A DNA stretch of 64,000 bases. Origin: Achromobacter agilis (GTDB taxonomy: Bacteria > Pseudomonadota > Gammaproteobacteria > Burkholderiales > Burkholderiaceae_B). The notes under the pieces are model-generated. The model searched no databases. It worked only from the letters and a program-made list of their open reading frames with translations, and was not told the DNA's origin. Shown in pieces: positions 8,827 through 17,445 of the stretch. How positions within the stretch are numbered: the first letter of the stretch is position 1; the number at the start of each line of letters is the position of its first letter. Both the position numbers and the translations under genes were made by a program. The stretch is from positions 305,680 to 369,679 of the forward strand of contig NZ_UFQB01000004.1 of the NCBI RefSeq assembly GCF_900496965.1, written 5' to 3'.

Positions 8827-8969
8827 TATTTATTCCCGATTAAAGGCTTGGTTAAGTGCTGGGTATCAATGTACAGAGGCGCCTGTGATTGGTAAAATTC
8901 AAATAAACGAATAGAGTTTTCAAAAATATCAATAGTTCATCTATCGCGGCATCGAATGGAGCTTCGGCA
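8827..8969. promoter_or_regulatory. divergent promoter region, dehydrogenase/TRAP operon versus LysR gene
   Basis: These 143 bases separate two divergent starts and are clearly AT-richer than their neighbours. ATAG (8932-8935) and CTAT (8941-8944) form a small dyad near the LysR start, in the position expected of a LysR-type regulator binding site. GGAG precedes the regulator's ATG by 8 bases. No single promoter stands out. Confidence 0.4.
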
Positions 8970-9863
8970 ATGCTGGGGGATCTCAAGCAACTCCGCGCGT
9001 TTCTCGCGATCGCTCGCCTCGGAAACTTCACCCGGGCCGCGTACGAGCTGAACATCTCGCAATCGGCGCTCACCATACAAATCCAGCAGCTCGAAGCGCA
9101 TTTGCGCACGCCGCTGTTCGATCGCAATCGCCGGTCCGTAAACCTGACGCCGCAAGGCCTGGAACTGTTTCCAAGAATTGAGCGTGTGGTTGCTGAAATT
9201 GAAGACCTGGTCACCCACGCCCGGGAGGCGAGCGACCCGGACCGAGGCACGGTGACCGTCGCCGCCTTGCCTTCGCTGGCGGCGGGCCTGCTGCCCCGCG
9301 CGATACACCGGCTGAACCGTGATTACCCACGCATCACCGTCCGCATACGGGACACGGTTGCCTCGCGCCTTACCTACATGATCCGGAATGGAGAGGTCGA
9401 CTTCGGGGTGGGAAGCCCGGTCAAGCGCGATCAGGAACTGGTCTGGGAAAAATTGATGACTGACCGCTTTTGCGCTTTTGTCGCTCCGGATTACCCCTGG
9501 ACGACGCGCGACACAGTGGCGCTCAGAGATCTGGCCGGCCCGCCTCTTATCCTTCCCGTGAGGGAAAGCAGCATCCGCATGCACATTGAAGCGGCGGCCG
9601 ACAAGAACAAGATCTCGCTGCCCGCGGCGTATGAGGCCGTCTACAACTCAACGATCATGGCGATGGCGGCGCAAGGGCTCGGGGTAGCCATTCTCTCGGA
9701 GTTGGTTGCGCGCGGTGGAGACACCAGCCGCCTGCGGCGCATTTCGATCGATGATCCGCCGCTGTACCGGTACATCGGCATCCTGCGGCGGGCGGGGCGG
9801 TCGCTGTCTCGGCCCGCCGAGCGGCTTGCCGCCGTACTGCGGGAAGTCGCAAGCGAGGATTGA
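8970..9863 (+). CDS. LysR-family transcriptional regulator
   Basis: A 297-residue LTTR with the usual N-terminal winged helix-turn-helix (residues 3-62, LKQLRAFLAIARLGNFTRAA...SQSALTIQIQQ) and a C-terminal effector-binding domain. It is transcribed divergently from the dehydrogenase/TRAP/udh run. By the common LTTR arrangement it is the probable regulator of that module, with a sugar acid or a breakdown product as coinducer. This link is inference. Confidence 0.88.
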   Translation: MLGDLKQLRAFLAIARLGNFTRAAYELNISQSALTIQIQQLEAHLRTPLFDRNRRSVNLTPQGLELFPRIERVVAEIEDLVTHAREASDPDRGTVTVAALPSLAAGLLPRAIHRLNRDYPRITVRIRDTVASRLTYMIRNGEVDFGVGSPVKRDQELVWEKLMTDRFCAFVAPDYPWTTRDTVALRDLAGPPLILPVRESSIRMHIEAAADKNKISLPAAYEAVYNSTIMAMAAQGLGVAILSELVARGGDTSRLRRISIDDPPLYRYIGILRRAGRSLSRPAERLAAVLREVASED

Positions 9864-9870
9864 AGGGGCG

Positions 9871-9902
9871 AAAAAAAAGCACCGCGATCGCTCGCAAATG
9901 CT
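9871..9902 (-). terminator. probable terminator of tRNA-Lys
   Basis: On the minus strand an imperfect stem (AGCA/TGCT outside, GCGA/TCGC inside) is followed by eight T. It lies 37 bases downstream of the tRNA 3' end. Confidence 0.65.
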
Positions 9903-9938
9903 TGATTCTCTTCCCGCTTTCGTTAAAAGGCGGGGGGG

Positions 9939-10014
9939 TGGTGGGCTGAGCGAGACTCGAACTCGCGACCAACGGATTAAAAGTCCGCTGCTCTACCGAC
10001 TGAGCTATCAGCCC
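9939..10014 (-). tRNA. tRNA-Lys (anticodon UUU)
   Basis: A complete 76-base cloverleaf with encoded CCA. The acceptor stem is GGGCTGA pairing with TCAGCCC, followed by ACCA. The D arm contains AGCTCAGTCGGTAGAGC, and the anticodon loop CTTTTAA puts TTT at 9979-9981. The T arm contains GAGTTCGAGTCTC. It reads AAA/AAG lysine codons. This tRNA species is a substrate of MnmC, encoded at 15432-17303. It has its own promoter at 10029-10057 and a terminator at 9871-9902. Confidence 0.97.
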
Positions 10015-10028
10015 GACCGAAGCCAGAA

Positions 10029-10057
10029 ATTATGGCGCACTTGGAGGCGTTTGTCAA
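10029..10057 (-). promoter_or_regulatory. sigma-70-type promoter of tRNA-Lys
   Basis: On the minus strand TTGACA (10057-10052) and CATAAT (10034-10029) are separated by exactly 17 bases. Transcription is expected to start near 10022, about 8 bases before the mature tRNA 5' end. Confidence 0.8.
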
Positions 10058-10100
10058 AAAAAGACGGCCGAATGCCTTCCCCAGCCCTGGCTTCCAATGA

Positions 10101-10125
10101 AAACGGCCGCCAATGGCGGCCGTTT
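10101..10125 (-). terminator. terminator downstream of metQ
   Basis: AAACGGCCGCC and GGCGGCCGTTT form a perfect 11-bp stem with a 3-base loop, ending in TTTTC on the minus strand. It starts 30 bases after the metQ stop. Confidence 0.75.
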
Positions 10126-10154
10126 CCGGGGATGGAGATGGCGCGATCCCGGCT

Positions 10155-10952
10155 TTACCAGGCGGCCACCACGGCGCCCTTGTACTTGGTCTCGATGAAT
10201 TGCTTCACGGCCGGGCTGTGGTAGATGCTAACCAGCTTGGCGAACTCGGGACGATCCTTGTCCTTTTCACGCACGACCAACACGTTGGCGTACGGCGAGT
10301 CAGGCGATTCCTGGGCAATGGCGTCCGTGGCGGGGTTCAGGCCAGCTTCGAGCGCGAAGTTGGTGTTCACGGCCGACGCGTCGGTGTCGTCCAGCGAGCG
10401 CGGCAGCTGGGCGGCGTCCAGTTCGATGAAGCGCAGCTTCTTGGGGTTCTCGACCACGTCGATCGGGGTCGCCTTCAGGCCGATGCCGGGGCGCAACTTG
10501 ATCAGGCCACTGGCCTGCAGCAGCAACAGGGCGCGGCCGCCATTGGTCGGGTCGTTCGGCAGCGCGAAGCGGGCGCCTTCCTTCAATTCGGACAAGGACT
10601 TGATCTTCTTGCTGTAGATGCCGATGGGGAAGATCACGGTCTTGGCGATGCTGACCAGCTTGTAGCCACGGTCGGCGTTGGCGTTGTCCAGGTAGGGCTG
10701 GTGCTGGTAGCTGTTGGCGTCGAGGTCGCCCGAGGCCAGCGCCACGTTGGGCTGCACGTAGTCGGAGAATTCGATGACCTCGATCTTCAGGCCCTGCTTG
10801 GCGGCCTCCTGCTTCACCACGTCGAAAATCTGGGCGTGCGGGCCGGCGGTGACGCCGATCTTCAGCGGCTTGTCCTGCGCCAGCGCGGGTTGGGCGAATA
10901 CGGCGGCGCCCAGGGCGAACGCGGCCAGCGACTTCAAAACCTTGATGCTCAT
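10155..10952 (-). CDS. metQ: methionine ABC transporter substrate-binding protein MetQ
   Basis: A 265-residue NlpA/MetQ-family binding protein that captures D/L-methionine for MetNI. The start MSIKVLKSL at 10952 begins a clear signal peptide; the frame extends upstream without signal-like sequence. The mature protein starts QDKPLKIGVTAGPHAQI and contains the family motif DANSYQHQPYLDN. Unusually, the signal ends AQPALA with no Cys, so there is no lipobox and the protein should be cleaved by signal peptidase I as a soluble periplasmic protein. It is the third gene of metN-metI-metQ, 56 bases after metI. Confidence 0.92.
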   Translation of the reverse strand: MSIKVLKSLAAFALGAAVFAQPALAQDKPLKIGVTAGPHAQIFDVVKQEAAKQGLKIEVIEFSDYVQPNVALASGDLDANSYQHQPYLDNANADRGYKLVSIAKTVIFPIGIYSKKIKSLSELKEGARFALPNDPTNGGRALLLLQASGLIKLRPGIGLKATPIDVVENPKKLRFIELDAAQLPRSLDDTDASAVNTNFALEAGLNPATDAIAQESPDSPYANVLVVREKDKDRPEFAKLVSIYHSPAVKQFIETKYKGAVVAAW

Positions 10953-11008
10953 GTTGCGGATATCCCGAATGTCGGAAGTGGGGGAAGAAAGCAGGGGCTC
11001 GCGCCCGG

Positions 11009-11662
11009 TCAACGATGCGAAATGCGGCGCACGTAGCGGTCACCCAGGCTCTGAATGACCTGAACCAGGACGATCAGCACGATGACGACCGCGGCCATCA
11101 CGTCGGACTGGAAACGCTGGTAGCCGTAGCGGATGGCCAGGTCGCCCAGGCCGCCGCCGCCGATGGCGCCGGCCATCGCCGAATAGCCGATCAGGCTGAC
11201 GACCGTCACGACGGTGGCGGCCACCAGCCCGGGCAAGGACTCGGGCAGCAGCACCTTCAGGATGATCTGCATGGGCGATGCGCCCATGGCGCGCGCGGCG
11301 GTGATCAGCCCCGGGTCGACTTCGCGCATGGCGTTCTCGGCGATACGGGCCATGAACGGAATGGCGGCGACCGACAAGGGCACGATGGCGGCGGTGGTGC
11401 CGATCGACGTTTGCGCCACGAAGCGCGTGAATGGAATGATCGCGACCATCAGGATGACGAACGGCACCGAGCGCGTGGCGTTGATGACCGCGCCCAGCAC
11501 GTGATTGACGGACTGATTCTCGAGCATGTTGCCGCGGGCGGTCACGGTCAGGACCACGCCCAGCGGAATGCCGACCACCACCGCAATGGCGCTGGCCACG
11601 CCCACCATCAGCAGGGTGTCAAGCAGCGACGTAATAAGCAGGTCGATCAGTTGCGGGCTCAT
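11009..11662 (-). CDS. metI: methionine ABC transporter permease MetI
   Basis: A 217-residue inner-membrane protein with five hydrophobic helices and the EAA-type loop AARAMGASPMQIILKVLLPESLPG that docks the ATPase. From the ATG at 11662 its length equals that of E. coli MetI; a GTG at 11689 is the alternative. The start lies inside metN, giving a 44-base overlap and probable translational coupling. It forms the membrane channel for methionine with MetN and MetQ. Confidence 0.93.
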   Translation of the reverse strand: MSPQLIDLLITSLLDTLLMVGVASAIAVVVGIPLGVVLTVTARGNMLENQSVNHVLGAVINATRSVPFVILMVAIIPFTRFVAQTSIGTTAAIVPLSVAAIPFMARIAENAMREVDPGLITAARAMGASPMQIILKVLLPESLPGLVAATVVTVVSLIGYSAMAGAIGGGGLGDLAIRYGYQRFQSDVMAAVVIVLIVLVQVIQSLGDRYVRRISHR

Positions 11663-12707
11663 GAGCGATTTCTTCAACGGTGATGTCACGGGCCGTCAGA
11701 GCGGCAATCGCCTCTTTGACGGCGGCGGGCGCGCCTTGGGCCAGCACGAACATCGTGCCCACGGCCACGCCCTGGATGTCTTCGACGCGGGCCTGGATCA
11801 GGTCCACGTCCAGGGAAAACTGCTTGTACAGGTCGGACAGGAACGAACCCGACGCGTCGTTGCCGGTGAGCGACAGGCGCAGCAGGCGCAGCGCCTGCCC
11901 CGGCCTGTCCGCCGCCAGCTTGCCGATACGCTGCTTGACCGCGGCCAGCGTAGCGTCGGTCAGGTCGGACGCGGTAGCGGCCGACACCATGGCGCGGGTC
12001 ACTTCGTGGCGGGGCTGCGCGAACACTTCGCGCGTGCTGCCCATTTCCACGACTTCGCCCTGCGACAGCACGGCAACGCGGTCGCAGACCTCGCGCACCA
12101 CTTCCATCTGGTGCGTGATCATGACCACGGTCACGCCGGTCTTGCGGTTGATGTCGCGCAACAGGGCCAGGATGTTGTGCGTGGTTTCCGGGTCCAGGGC
12201 GGACGTGGCTTCGTCGCTGAGCAGCACGTCAGGGTTGTTGGCCAGGGCGCGCGCGATGCCGACGCGCTGCTTCTGGCCGCCGCTGATCTGGCTGGGATAG
12301 CGGTCGCGCAGGTGCTCCAGGCCCACCAGCGCCAGCAGGCGCTCCACGCGGGCCGGAATCTCGGCCTTGTCGACGCCTGCGATTTCCAGCGGCAGCGCCA
12401 CGTTGCCGTACACCGTGCGGCGCGACAACAGGTTGAACCCCTGGAATACCATGCCGATGCGGCGGCGCTGGGCCCGCAATTGCGCTTCGTTCAGGCCCGT
12501 CAGGGGCTGGCCGCCGATGGCGATCGTGCCTTCATTGGGGCGTTCCAGCAGGTTGATGCACTGGACCAGCGTGCTTTTGCCGGCCCCGCTGGGGCCGATG
12601 ATGCCGAAGACCTCGCCCTGCTCGATGTGCAGGTTGATGCCTCGCAGCGCCTGGAATTGTCCATGCGGCGTAGCATAGGTCTTGGATAGGTTCTCGATGT
12701 GAATCAT
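11619..12707 (-). CDS. metN: methionine ABC transporter ATPase MetN
   Basis: A 362-residue ABC ATPase. The Walker A GPSGAGKST is at 38-46, followed by the SGGQKQRVGIARAL signature and Walker B VLLSDEATSALDPET. The C-terminal ~100 residues form the NIL domain that lets methionine inhibit MetNI in characterised systems. It is the first gene of metNIQ. The upstream DNA is AT-rich with a small dyad (12729-12743), pointing to sulfur or methionine control. No SAM-riboswitch-like leader was recognised. Confidence 0.94.
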   Translation of the reverse strand: MIHIENLSKTYATPHGQFQALRGINLHIEQGEVFGIIGPSGAGKSTLVQCINLLERPNEGTIAIGGQPLTGLNEAQLRAQRRRIGMVFQGFNLLSRRTVYGNVALPLEIAGVDKAEIPARVERLLALVGLEHLRDRYPSQISGGQKQRVGIARALANNPDVLLSDEATSALDPETTHNILALLRDINRKTGVTVVMITHQMEVVREVCDRVAVLSQGEVVEMGSTREVFAQPRHEVTRAMVSAATASDLTDATLAAVKQRIGKLAADRPGQALRLLRLSLTGNDASGSFLSDLYKQFSLDVDLIQARVEDIQGVAVGTMFVLAQGAPAAVKEAIAALTARDITVEEIAHEPATDRPAYYVAA

Positions 12708-12728
12708 GGCAAGCGATTTTGTATCTTC

Positions 12729-12743
12729 TCTCTTCTAAAGAGA
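12729..12743. promoter_or_regulatory. small inverted repeat upstream of metN
   Basis: TCTCTT (12729-12734) and AAGAGA (12738-12743) form a perfect 6-bp dyad with a 3-base spacer, 22 bases before the metN ATG. The 12730-12790 stretch is much more AT-rich than its surroundings and contains the likely metNIQ promoter. The binding protein is unknown. Confidence 0.35.
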
Positions 12744-12840
12744 ACGACCGTTTTTTTCATTTTTAATAACTTTAAGTAATATAAGAGCCCGCGCCTCCGC
12801 CTGCCGGCCTCGCCGGAAGGCGCCAGCCCTAACGCGGAAA

Positions 12841-12876
12841 TGGGCAGCCGGGAAGGAAAGCCCTCCTGACTGCCCA
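12841..12876 (-). terminator. possible terminator downstream of the GH31-family gene
   Basis: TGGGCAG and CTGCCCA (12841-12847, 12870-12876) pair over 7 bp with a G/C-rich inner part. Only a short ATTTCC follows on the minus strand, so termination strength is doubtful. It lies about 60 bases after the GH31-family stop. Confidence 0.4.
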
Positions 12877-12935
12877 TCTGTTTCTCCTGGCCGCGCGCCG
12901 CGAGGCGGAGACCTCGCTGGGGGTAACCCGCTACG

Positions 12936-15161
12936 TTAACGGGCGCGCGAGATCCGGACCTCGGCGCCGCGGCGCTTGACCTCCAGCCCCTCGGACGGAG
13001 AAATACGCAGGCCTTCCAGCCCCTTGATGTAGCTGGAACCCTGCATCTGCATCACGCGGATCTTGTTGCGCATGACGACCGGGTTGTGCACCGGCATGCC
13101 GAACATCCAGACTTCGTCCAGGATGCGGGCCGAGTTGAACTCGCCCGTATGCTGCGCGGCCGGTCCAAGACAGAGCATATGCCCTTCTCGGCCGAACACC
13201 GGGAACTGGCCGAGCTCGCATTCGATCGTCCAGGTGGTGCCGCCTTCGTAGCGGTGCCCCGTATTCAGGTCCCACCAGGCGTCACCCTTGGGCAGGTACA
13301 CACGCACCTGCTTGCCGGGTTCGGTCACGGGGGCCACCAGCAGCGCCGGGCCCAGCAGATATTGCAGGTCCCAATCGTGCGCGTGGGGATCGTTCGGGAA
13401 CGACAGGGCCATCGAACGCTGCACCGGCAGGCCGGTACGCGCCGAATCCTCGATGGCGCCCAGCACATAAGGCACCAGGCGATAGCGCCATTGCAGCCAC
13501 GTTTTGGCCTGCGCCAGGGTGTCTTCGCCGAAGTCCCAGGGCATCAGGCCTTCCACGCCCTGGAAGGAGAAGTTCGACGAAAACACGCCGGCGGTCAGCC
13601 AGCGCAGGTAGAGTTCAGGCGTCATGCCGGCGCGGTCGCGCGAGGCCGAGCCGATGCCGTGCACTTGCACCGGCAGGCCGCTGGCGCCGATCGACAAGGC
13701 GGTGCGCAGCGTATGGCGCAGGCCTTCCCAGCTGTTCTCGACCTGCGGCCCCACCTGCCACGGCAGGCGCTGCGCGGCGGGGAACAGATCGGAACTGGGC
13801 ACCACGCCTTCCGGCGGGACCTTGAGGCCGGCGACCGCGTCGAACAGCGCGCGGCGCACCAGCAGCGGATACATGCTGCGCAGCGCGGGGCCGGTTTCGC
13901 CGTTGCGGGCCGTTACGCCGTCGGGGATGGCGATCTGGGCGTCGCACGCGGGCGCGTCCAGGCCGTCTTCCACCAGTTGGCGATGACGTTCCACCCACAG
14001 GTTGTAGATATCGCGGTAGGTCAGGTCCAGCAGGCCATAGGGTTGCCCCGAAGTGGCGGTGTTGCCGTCGAACACCTGGGCCGAACCGTCATCCTTGGTC
14101 AGCAGCCAGCCGCGGTCTTCCAGTTCCTCGAAAAGCGGGCTGGTCTTCAACACGCCGGGGAAACCGGACGCGGCGACATGCACGTTGTGCTTGTGAAAGA
14201 GCGCCAGCATCTGCTTGGCGCCCGGGAAGCGCTGGGTATCCCATTCGAAAACCGTCTTGTCCGCCTGGAAACCCCAGGCCGCCGGCTGGGCCAGCGTCAC
14301 GGCGTCGACCGGAATCTGGTTTTCGCGCATGCGAGCCACCAGGGCGGCCGTCTCGGTGGGCATCTCGCCCGAAGCCTGTTGCAGCCACACGCCCATCGCC
14401 CACAGGGACGGCTGGCCGGCCCGGCCGGTCAGCGCGGTGTACTGGTTGAGGATTTCACCGGGCTCGCCGACGAACAGGAACAGATCGAGGACCGCGTCAT
14501 CCACGGTCAGCACGTAGGCGGAATCCGTGGGCGCAACGCCCACCGAATGTTCCACGCGGCGCATCGTGTTTACGTAGACACCCCAGCCGCGCGGGCTCCA
14601 GGCCAGCGGCAGCGCGCGGTGCTCCGGATCGTCGGACACCACGGATTCCTCGCGGCGGTTCAGGTCGCCCGGGGTCTCGCCCAGGCCGAACACGCGTTCG
14701 TCGGACTGCAGCGTGAAGCCCGCCGTCCAGACGGCGTCTTCGGCCTGGTCCAGGGCGTTGTGCCCGAATGCCGGCGCATGCGCCGACACTTCGGACTCGA
14801 ACACCCGGTCCTCGTTGCGGTAGAGCGCCACGCGCACGGGGTTGGATCGGAGTTCCAGGACGACATCGCCTTGGGCGATTCGCCAGCCGTCTCCGTCGTC
14901 GCGCGGAACAATAGTTGCTTCGCCCACGGCCTCCTGGCGCGCAAGCAGCATCTCCGCCACGGCGCGCGCGCGCGCGCCGGGCTTGTCATCGGTAAGGTGG
15001 TTCGCCTCGCCGCAGCGCAGGCGAAAAACACCAGGCGCATGCGCCTCGACTACCAGGTGCAACCCATCGCCCGCGTCGAAATCGATGCGACTGGGGCGGG
15101 ACGTCAGCAGCTCGACGTTATCGAGCTGGGTAGTATGGGCAAAGTCGAACTTGGGCGGCAC
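12936..15161 (-). CDS. glycoside hydrolase family 31 protein with atypical catalytic residues
   Basis: A 741-residue protein with the GH31 plan: N-terminal beta-sandwich, (beta/alpha)8 barrel from about residue 250 and C-terminal beta domains. GVWLQQASG, FEWDTQRFPGAKQML and LGPALLVAPVTEPGK are recognisable. In place of the usual KTDFGE-type nucleophile block it reads ACDAQIA, keeping Asp407. The WGGD-type acid/base block reads WQVG at 468-471, so the acid/base Asp appears lost. The SHDIGG loop reads VHGIGS. It may therefore be a pseudoenzyme or have a changed mechanism. The start is GTG at 15161 with GGGGGA upstream. It stands alone on the minus strand between metN and mnmC; no sugar transporter is adjacent. 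Confidence 0.75.
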   Translation of the reverse strand: MPPKFDFAHTTQLDNVELLTSRPSRIDFDAGDGLHLVVEAHAPGVFRLRCGEANHLTDDKPGARARAVAEMLLARQEAVGEATIVPRDDGDGWRIAQGDVVLELRSNPVRVALYRNEDRVFESEVSAHAPAFGHNALDQAEDAVWTAGFTLQSDERVFGLGETPGDLNRREESVVSDDPEHRALPLAWSPRGWGVYVNTMRRVEHSVGVAPTDSAYVLTVDDAVLDLFLFVGEPGEILNQYTALTGRAGQPSLWAMGVWLQQASGEMPTETAALVARMRENQIPVDAVTLAQPAAWGFQADKTVFEWDTQRFPGAKQMLALFHKHNVHVAASGFPGVLKTSPLFEELEDRGWLLTKDDGSAQVFDGNTATSGQPYGLLDLTYRDIYNLWVERHRQLVEDGLDAPACDAQIAIPDGVTARNGETGPALRSMYPLLVRRALFDAVAGLKVPPEGVVPSSDLFPAAQRLPWQVGPQVENSWEGLRHTLRTALSIGASGLPVQVHGIGSASRDRAGMTPELYLRWLTAGVFSSNFSFQGVEGLMPWDFGEDTLAQAKTWLQWRYRLVPYVLGAIEDSARTGLPVQRSMALSFPNDPHAHDWDLQYLLGPALLVAPVTEPGKQVRVYLPKGDAWWDLNTGHRYEGGTTWTIECELGQFPVFGREGHMLCLGPAAQHTGEFNSARILDEVWMFGMPVHNPVVMRNKIRVMQMQGSSYIKGLEGLRISPSEGLEVKRRGAEVRISRAR

Positions 15162-15431
15162 AGAGCATCCCCCGGCTTAAGCCAAAAACCATCAAAAGAC
15201 GCTATTTTGACGGATTTGGGCTTTGAAATAAACTCGGTCCCTCTTTTGGACGGCCAATTCATCCATAAAAGGGGTCTAAAGCCCCGGTCATTGCCCGTGG
15301 GCACAGGTGCCTGCCGGGCCGCCGAAACGCCGAGCCCGGCACCAATTCAGGCCCAATTGGCGCCAAATCCTGGCAATTCGTGCATTCTACGCCACCTGGC
15401 AACCCTTCCCCGCTCTCCGTCCCGGCTTTTT

Positions 15432-17303
15432 TCAGCGGGGAGAAACCAGTCTGACCAAGTCCGTTTCAAGCGGCGAGGGTTCGCCCTGCAAACGGGCCGC
15501 GATCACGTCCCCCATCAAGGCCGACCACGACAGGCCCCGCGAGGCATACCCGGCGGCGAGCCACAGGCCGGGCGCATGCGGCAGCTCGCCCACGGCCGGC
15601 AGCCTTCCCGGCAGCACGGCCCGCCATCCCGCCCAGCCCGGCAGGCTGCCCGGCACCAGAGCGTCGAAGTCCGGATGGCCTGCGCCCAACAGGCCGGCCG
15701 CCTTGTCCAGCGTGACGCGCTGCCCCTCGGCGCCGACCCGGGCTTCGCTCGCGCCATGCACGTACGTGCTGCCGACAACACAGCCCTCTCCCGTATCCGG
15801 CAGCAGATAGCCTTCTCCACCAACGATGCAACGCGGTCCGCCCGCCAGGGCCGCCGCCGGCACCAGCGTCACCTCGCCGGCCAACGCGTGCATCTGCGCC
15901 ACGCGCGGCAGCGGATCCAACAGCCCGCTCGCCGCCAGGACGGCCTGCGCGCCGGCCGCGTTGGCAAGAATGACGGTATCCGCCCGCGCAAGTTCGGCAC
16001 CCGCCGCATCCCGCACGCTCCAGCCCGTTCCGACCCGCTCGACCCGTTCCGCCCTGGCGGGCAGCACTGTCACGCCGGACGACGCCAGCAAGGCTTCTAT
16101 CAGGCGGCCCGGCTGCACCAGCATGCCGCGCGCAAAGAACACGCCGCCCCGCGCCAGCGGCAGCCCGGCCAGCGCGCTGGCTTCATTCTGGCTCACCTGG
16201 CGCACCCATTGCTCCGGGAACGCCAGCGCCTCCAGCGTGCCCGCCATCGCCGCGGACCGGCCCGCGTCGCGCTCGAGCTGAACGGTGCCGCAGACCCGAG
16301 GCGCCGCGCCAGGCGGCAGGCCCAGCCACCGCGCCAGGGCCCGCTCGCTGCCCGCGCGCGACAGGCGGGCCCGCGCGTTGTCATCGCGCGCCAGCACGGG
16401 CGTCAGCGCCGCGGCGATGTGCTCCGCATGGGCGGGCGCGCCCTGCGCCCGGCCCGCGTCGATTACGGTCACGCGCCACCCGCGGACAGCCAGCGCCTGG
16501 GCGATGCCGCCCCCGGCCAGCCCCGCGCCCACCACAACGGCATGACTGGCCCCCGCGGGGCGCAGGGCCGCTGCCACGCGTCCCTCTACGGCGGCTTCGC
16601 CCGTCGTCATATGCCATTTGCCGCCATAGCCCGGGGCGCGGCGCGCGTTGAAGCCAGCCTCCTGCAATGCGCGGCGCAGCTCTCCAGTGCAGGCCCACGT
16701 CGCCACCGTGGCGCCGGGCGCGGCCAGTCCGGCCAGGTCGCACAGCAGCGATACCGCCCACATCCGGGGATTGCGCTCGGGCGCAAAGCCGTCCAGGAAA
16801 AACGCGTCCACCCGCGCGCTCAACCGCGACGCCAGGACTTGCACGTCGCCGAAGCCCAGCGTGAGCGTGACGGCCCCCTCTTCGAATTCCAGGCGATGCA
16901 GGCCCGGCAGCAGGTCTGGCCATTGGACCGCCAACTGCCGTCCCAGATCGGCCAGCGGTTCAGGCGCGTAGCGCTCCAGCAACGCGGCCAGATCCTCGCG
17001 GGAGAAAGGGTGCCCCTCGATCGAAACCACGTGCAGCGCCGCGGGGCGCTGGGGATCTTCCCGCCAGGCCTGCCAGAGCGCCAGAAAGTTCAATCCCAGC
17101 CCGAAACCGGTCTCGCAGACGGTGAACGCACCGCGTCCGCGCCAGCGCTCGGGCAGGCCGTTGCCGCGCAGGAACACATGCTGAGCCTGCCCCAGTGCAC
17201 CGGACGGCGAGTGATAGACATCGCCGTAGACCGGGCTGTACAGCCGGCCGTCAGCATCGAATTCGGCCACTGCGGGAATCAGGGGAGCAAAGGTAGCGGA
17301 CAT
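15432..17303 (-). CDS. mnmC: bifunctional tRNA wobble-uridine modification enzyme MnmC
   Basis: A 623-residue two-domain enzyme that finishes mnm5s2U34 in tRNAs such as tRNA-Lys(UUU). The N-terminal domain (about 1-240) is the SAM-dependent methyltransferase, with [12 protein letters not shown] as the SAM loop and [12 protein letters not shown] as the active-site loop. The C-terminal domain (about 255-623) is the FAD-dependent oxidase that removes the carboxymethyl group, starting at the Rossmann motif [13 protein letters not shown]. Length and order match the full fusion enzyme. It is divergent from the IMPase-family gene. No clear ribosome binding site precedes the ATG. Confidence 0.93.
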   Translation of the reverse strand: MSATFAPLIPAVAEFDADGRLYSPVYGDVYHSPSGALGQAQHVFLRGNGLPERWRGRGAFTVCETGFGLGLNFLALWQAWREDPQRPAALHVVSIEGHPFSREDLAALLERYAPEPLADLGRQLAVQWPDLLPGLHRLEFEEGAVTLTLGFGDVQVLASRLSARVDAFFLDGFAPERNPRMWAVSLLCDLAGLAAPGATVATWACTGELRRALQEAGFNARRAPGYGGKWHMTTGEAAVEGRVAAALRPAGASHAVVVGAGLAGGGIAQALAVRGWRVTVIDAGRAQGAPAHAEHIAAALTPVLARDDNARARLSRAGSERALARWLGLPPGAAPRVCGTVQLERDAGRSAAMAGTLEALAFPEQWVRQVSQNEASALAGLPLARGGVFFARGMLVQPGRLIEALLASSGVTVLPARAERVERVGTGWSVRDAAGAELARADTVILANAAGAQAVLAASGLLDPLPRVAQMHALAGEVTLVPAAALAGGPRCIVGGEGYLLPDTGEGCVVGSTYVHGASEARVGAEGQRVTLDKAAGLLGAGHPDFDALVPGSLPGWAGWRAVLPGRLPAVGELPHAPGLWLAAGYASRGLSWSALMGDVIAARLQGEPSPLETDLVRLVSPR

Positions 17304-17433
17304 GAAAACAATGGAAACAAGCGGAATTGGGACAAACGCGAATTATCGAATAATGGGCGCCCCTGCGTTGGGCAGACGCCACGCGGCAAGCCGGTTTCGA
17401 GCGCCTGCCACGGGTTTGACGCATACATGGGCT

Positions 17434-17439
17434 TACACT
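17434..17439 (+). promoter_or_regulatory. -10-like box placing transcription at the start codon of the IMPase gene
   Basis: TACACT ends 6 bases before the ATG at 17446. If used, the mRNA would begin at or next to the start codon (leaderless). No good -35 lies 16-18 bases upstream. Confidence 0.3.
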
Positions 17440-17445
17440 GGTTTC

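Noticed and set aside
12708..12935. SAM or SAH riboswitch upstream of metN
   Set aside because: The leader is short and AT-rich, and none of the conserved riboswitch core motifs was seen.
17416..17439. TTGACG with TACACT as a standard promoter for the IMPase gene
   Set aside because: The spacer is only 12 bases, too short for a sigma-70 promoter; only the -10-like box was kept as a weak candidate.
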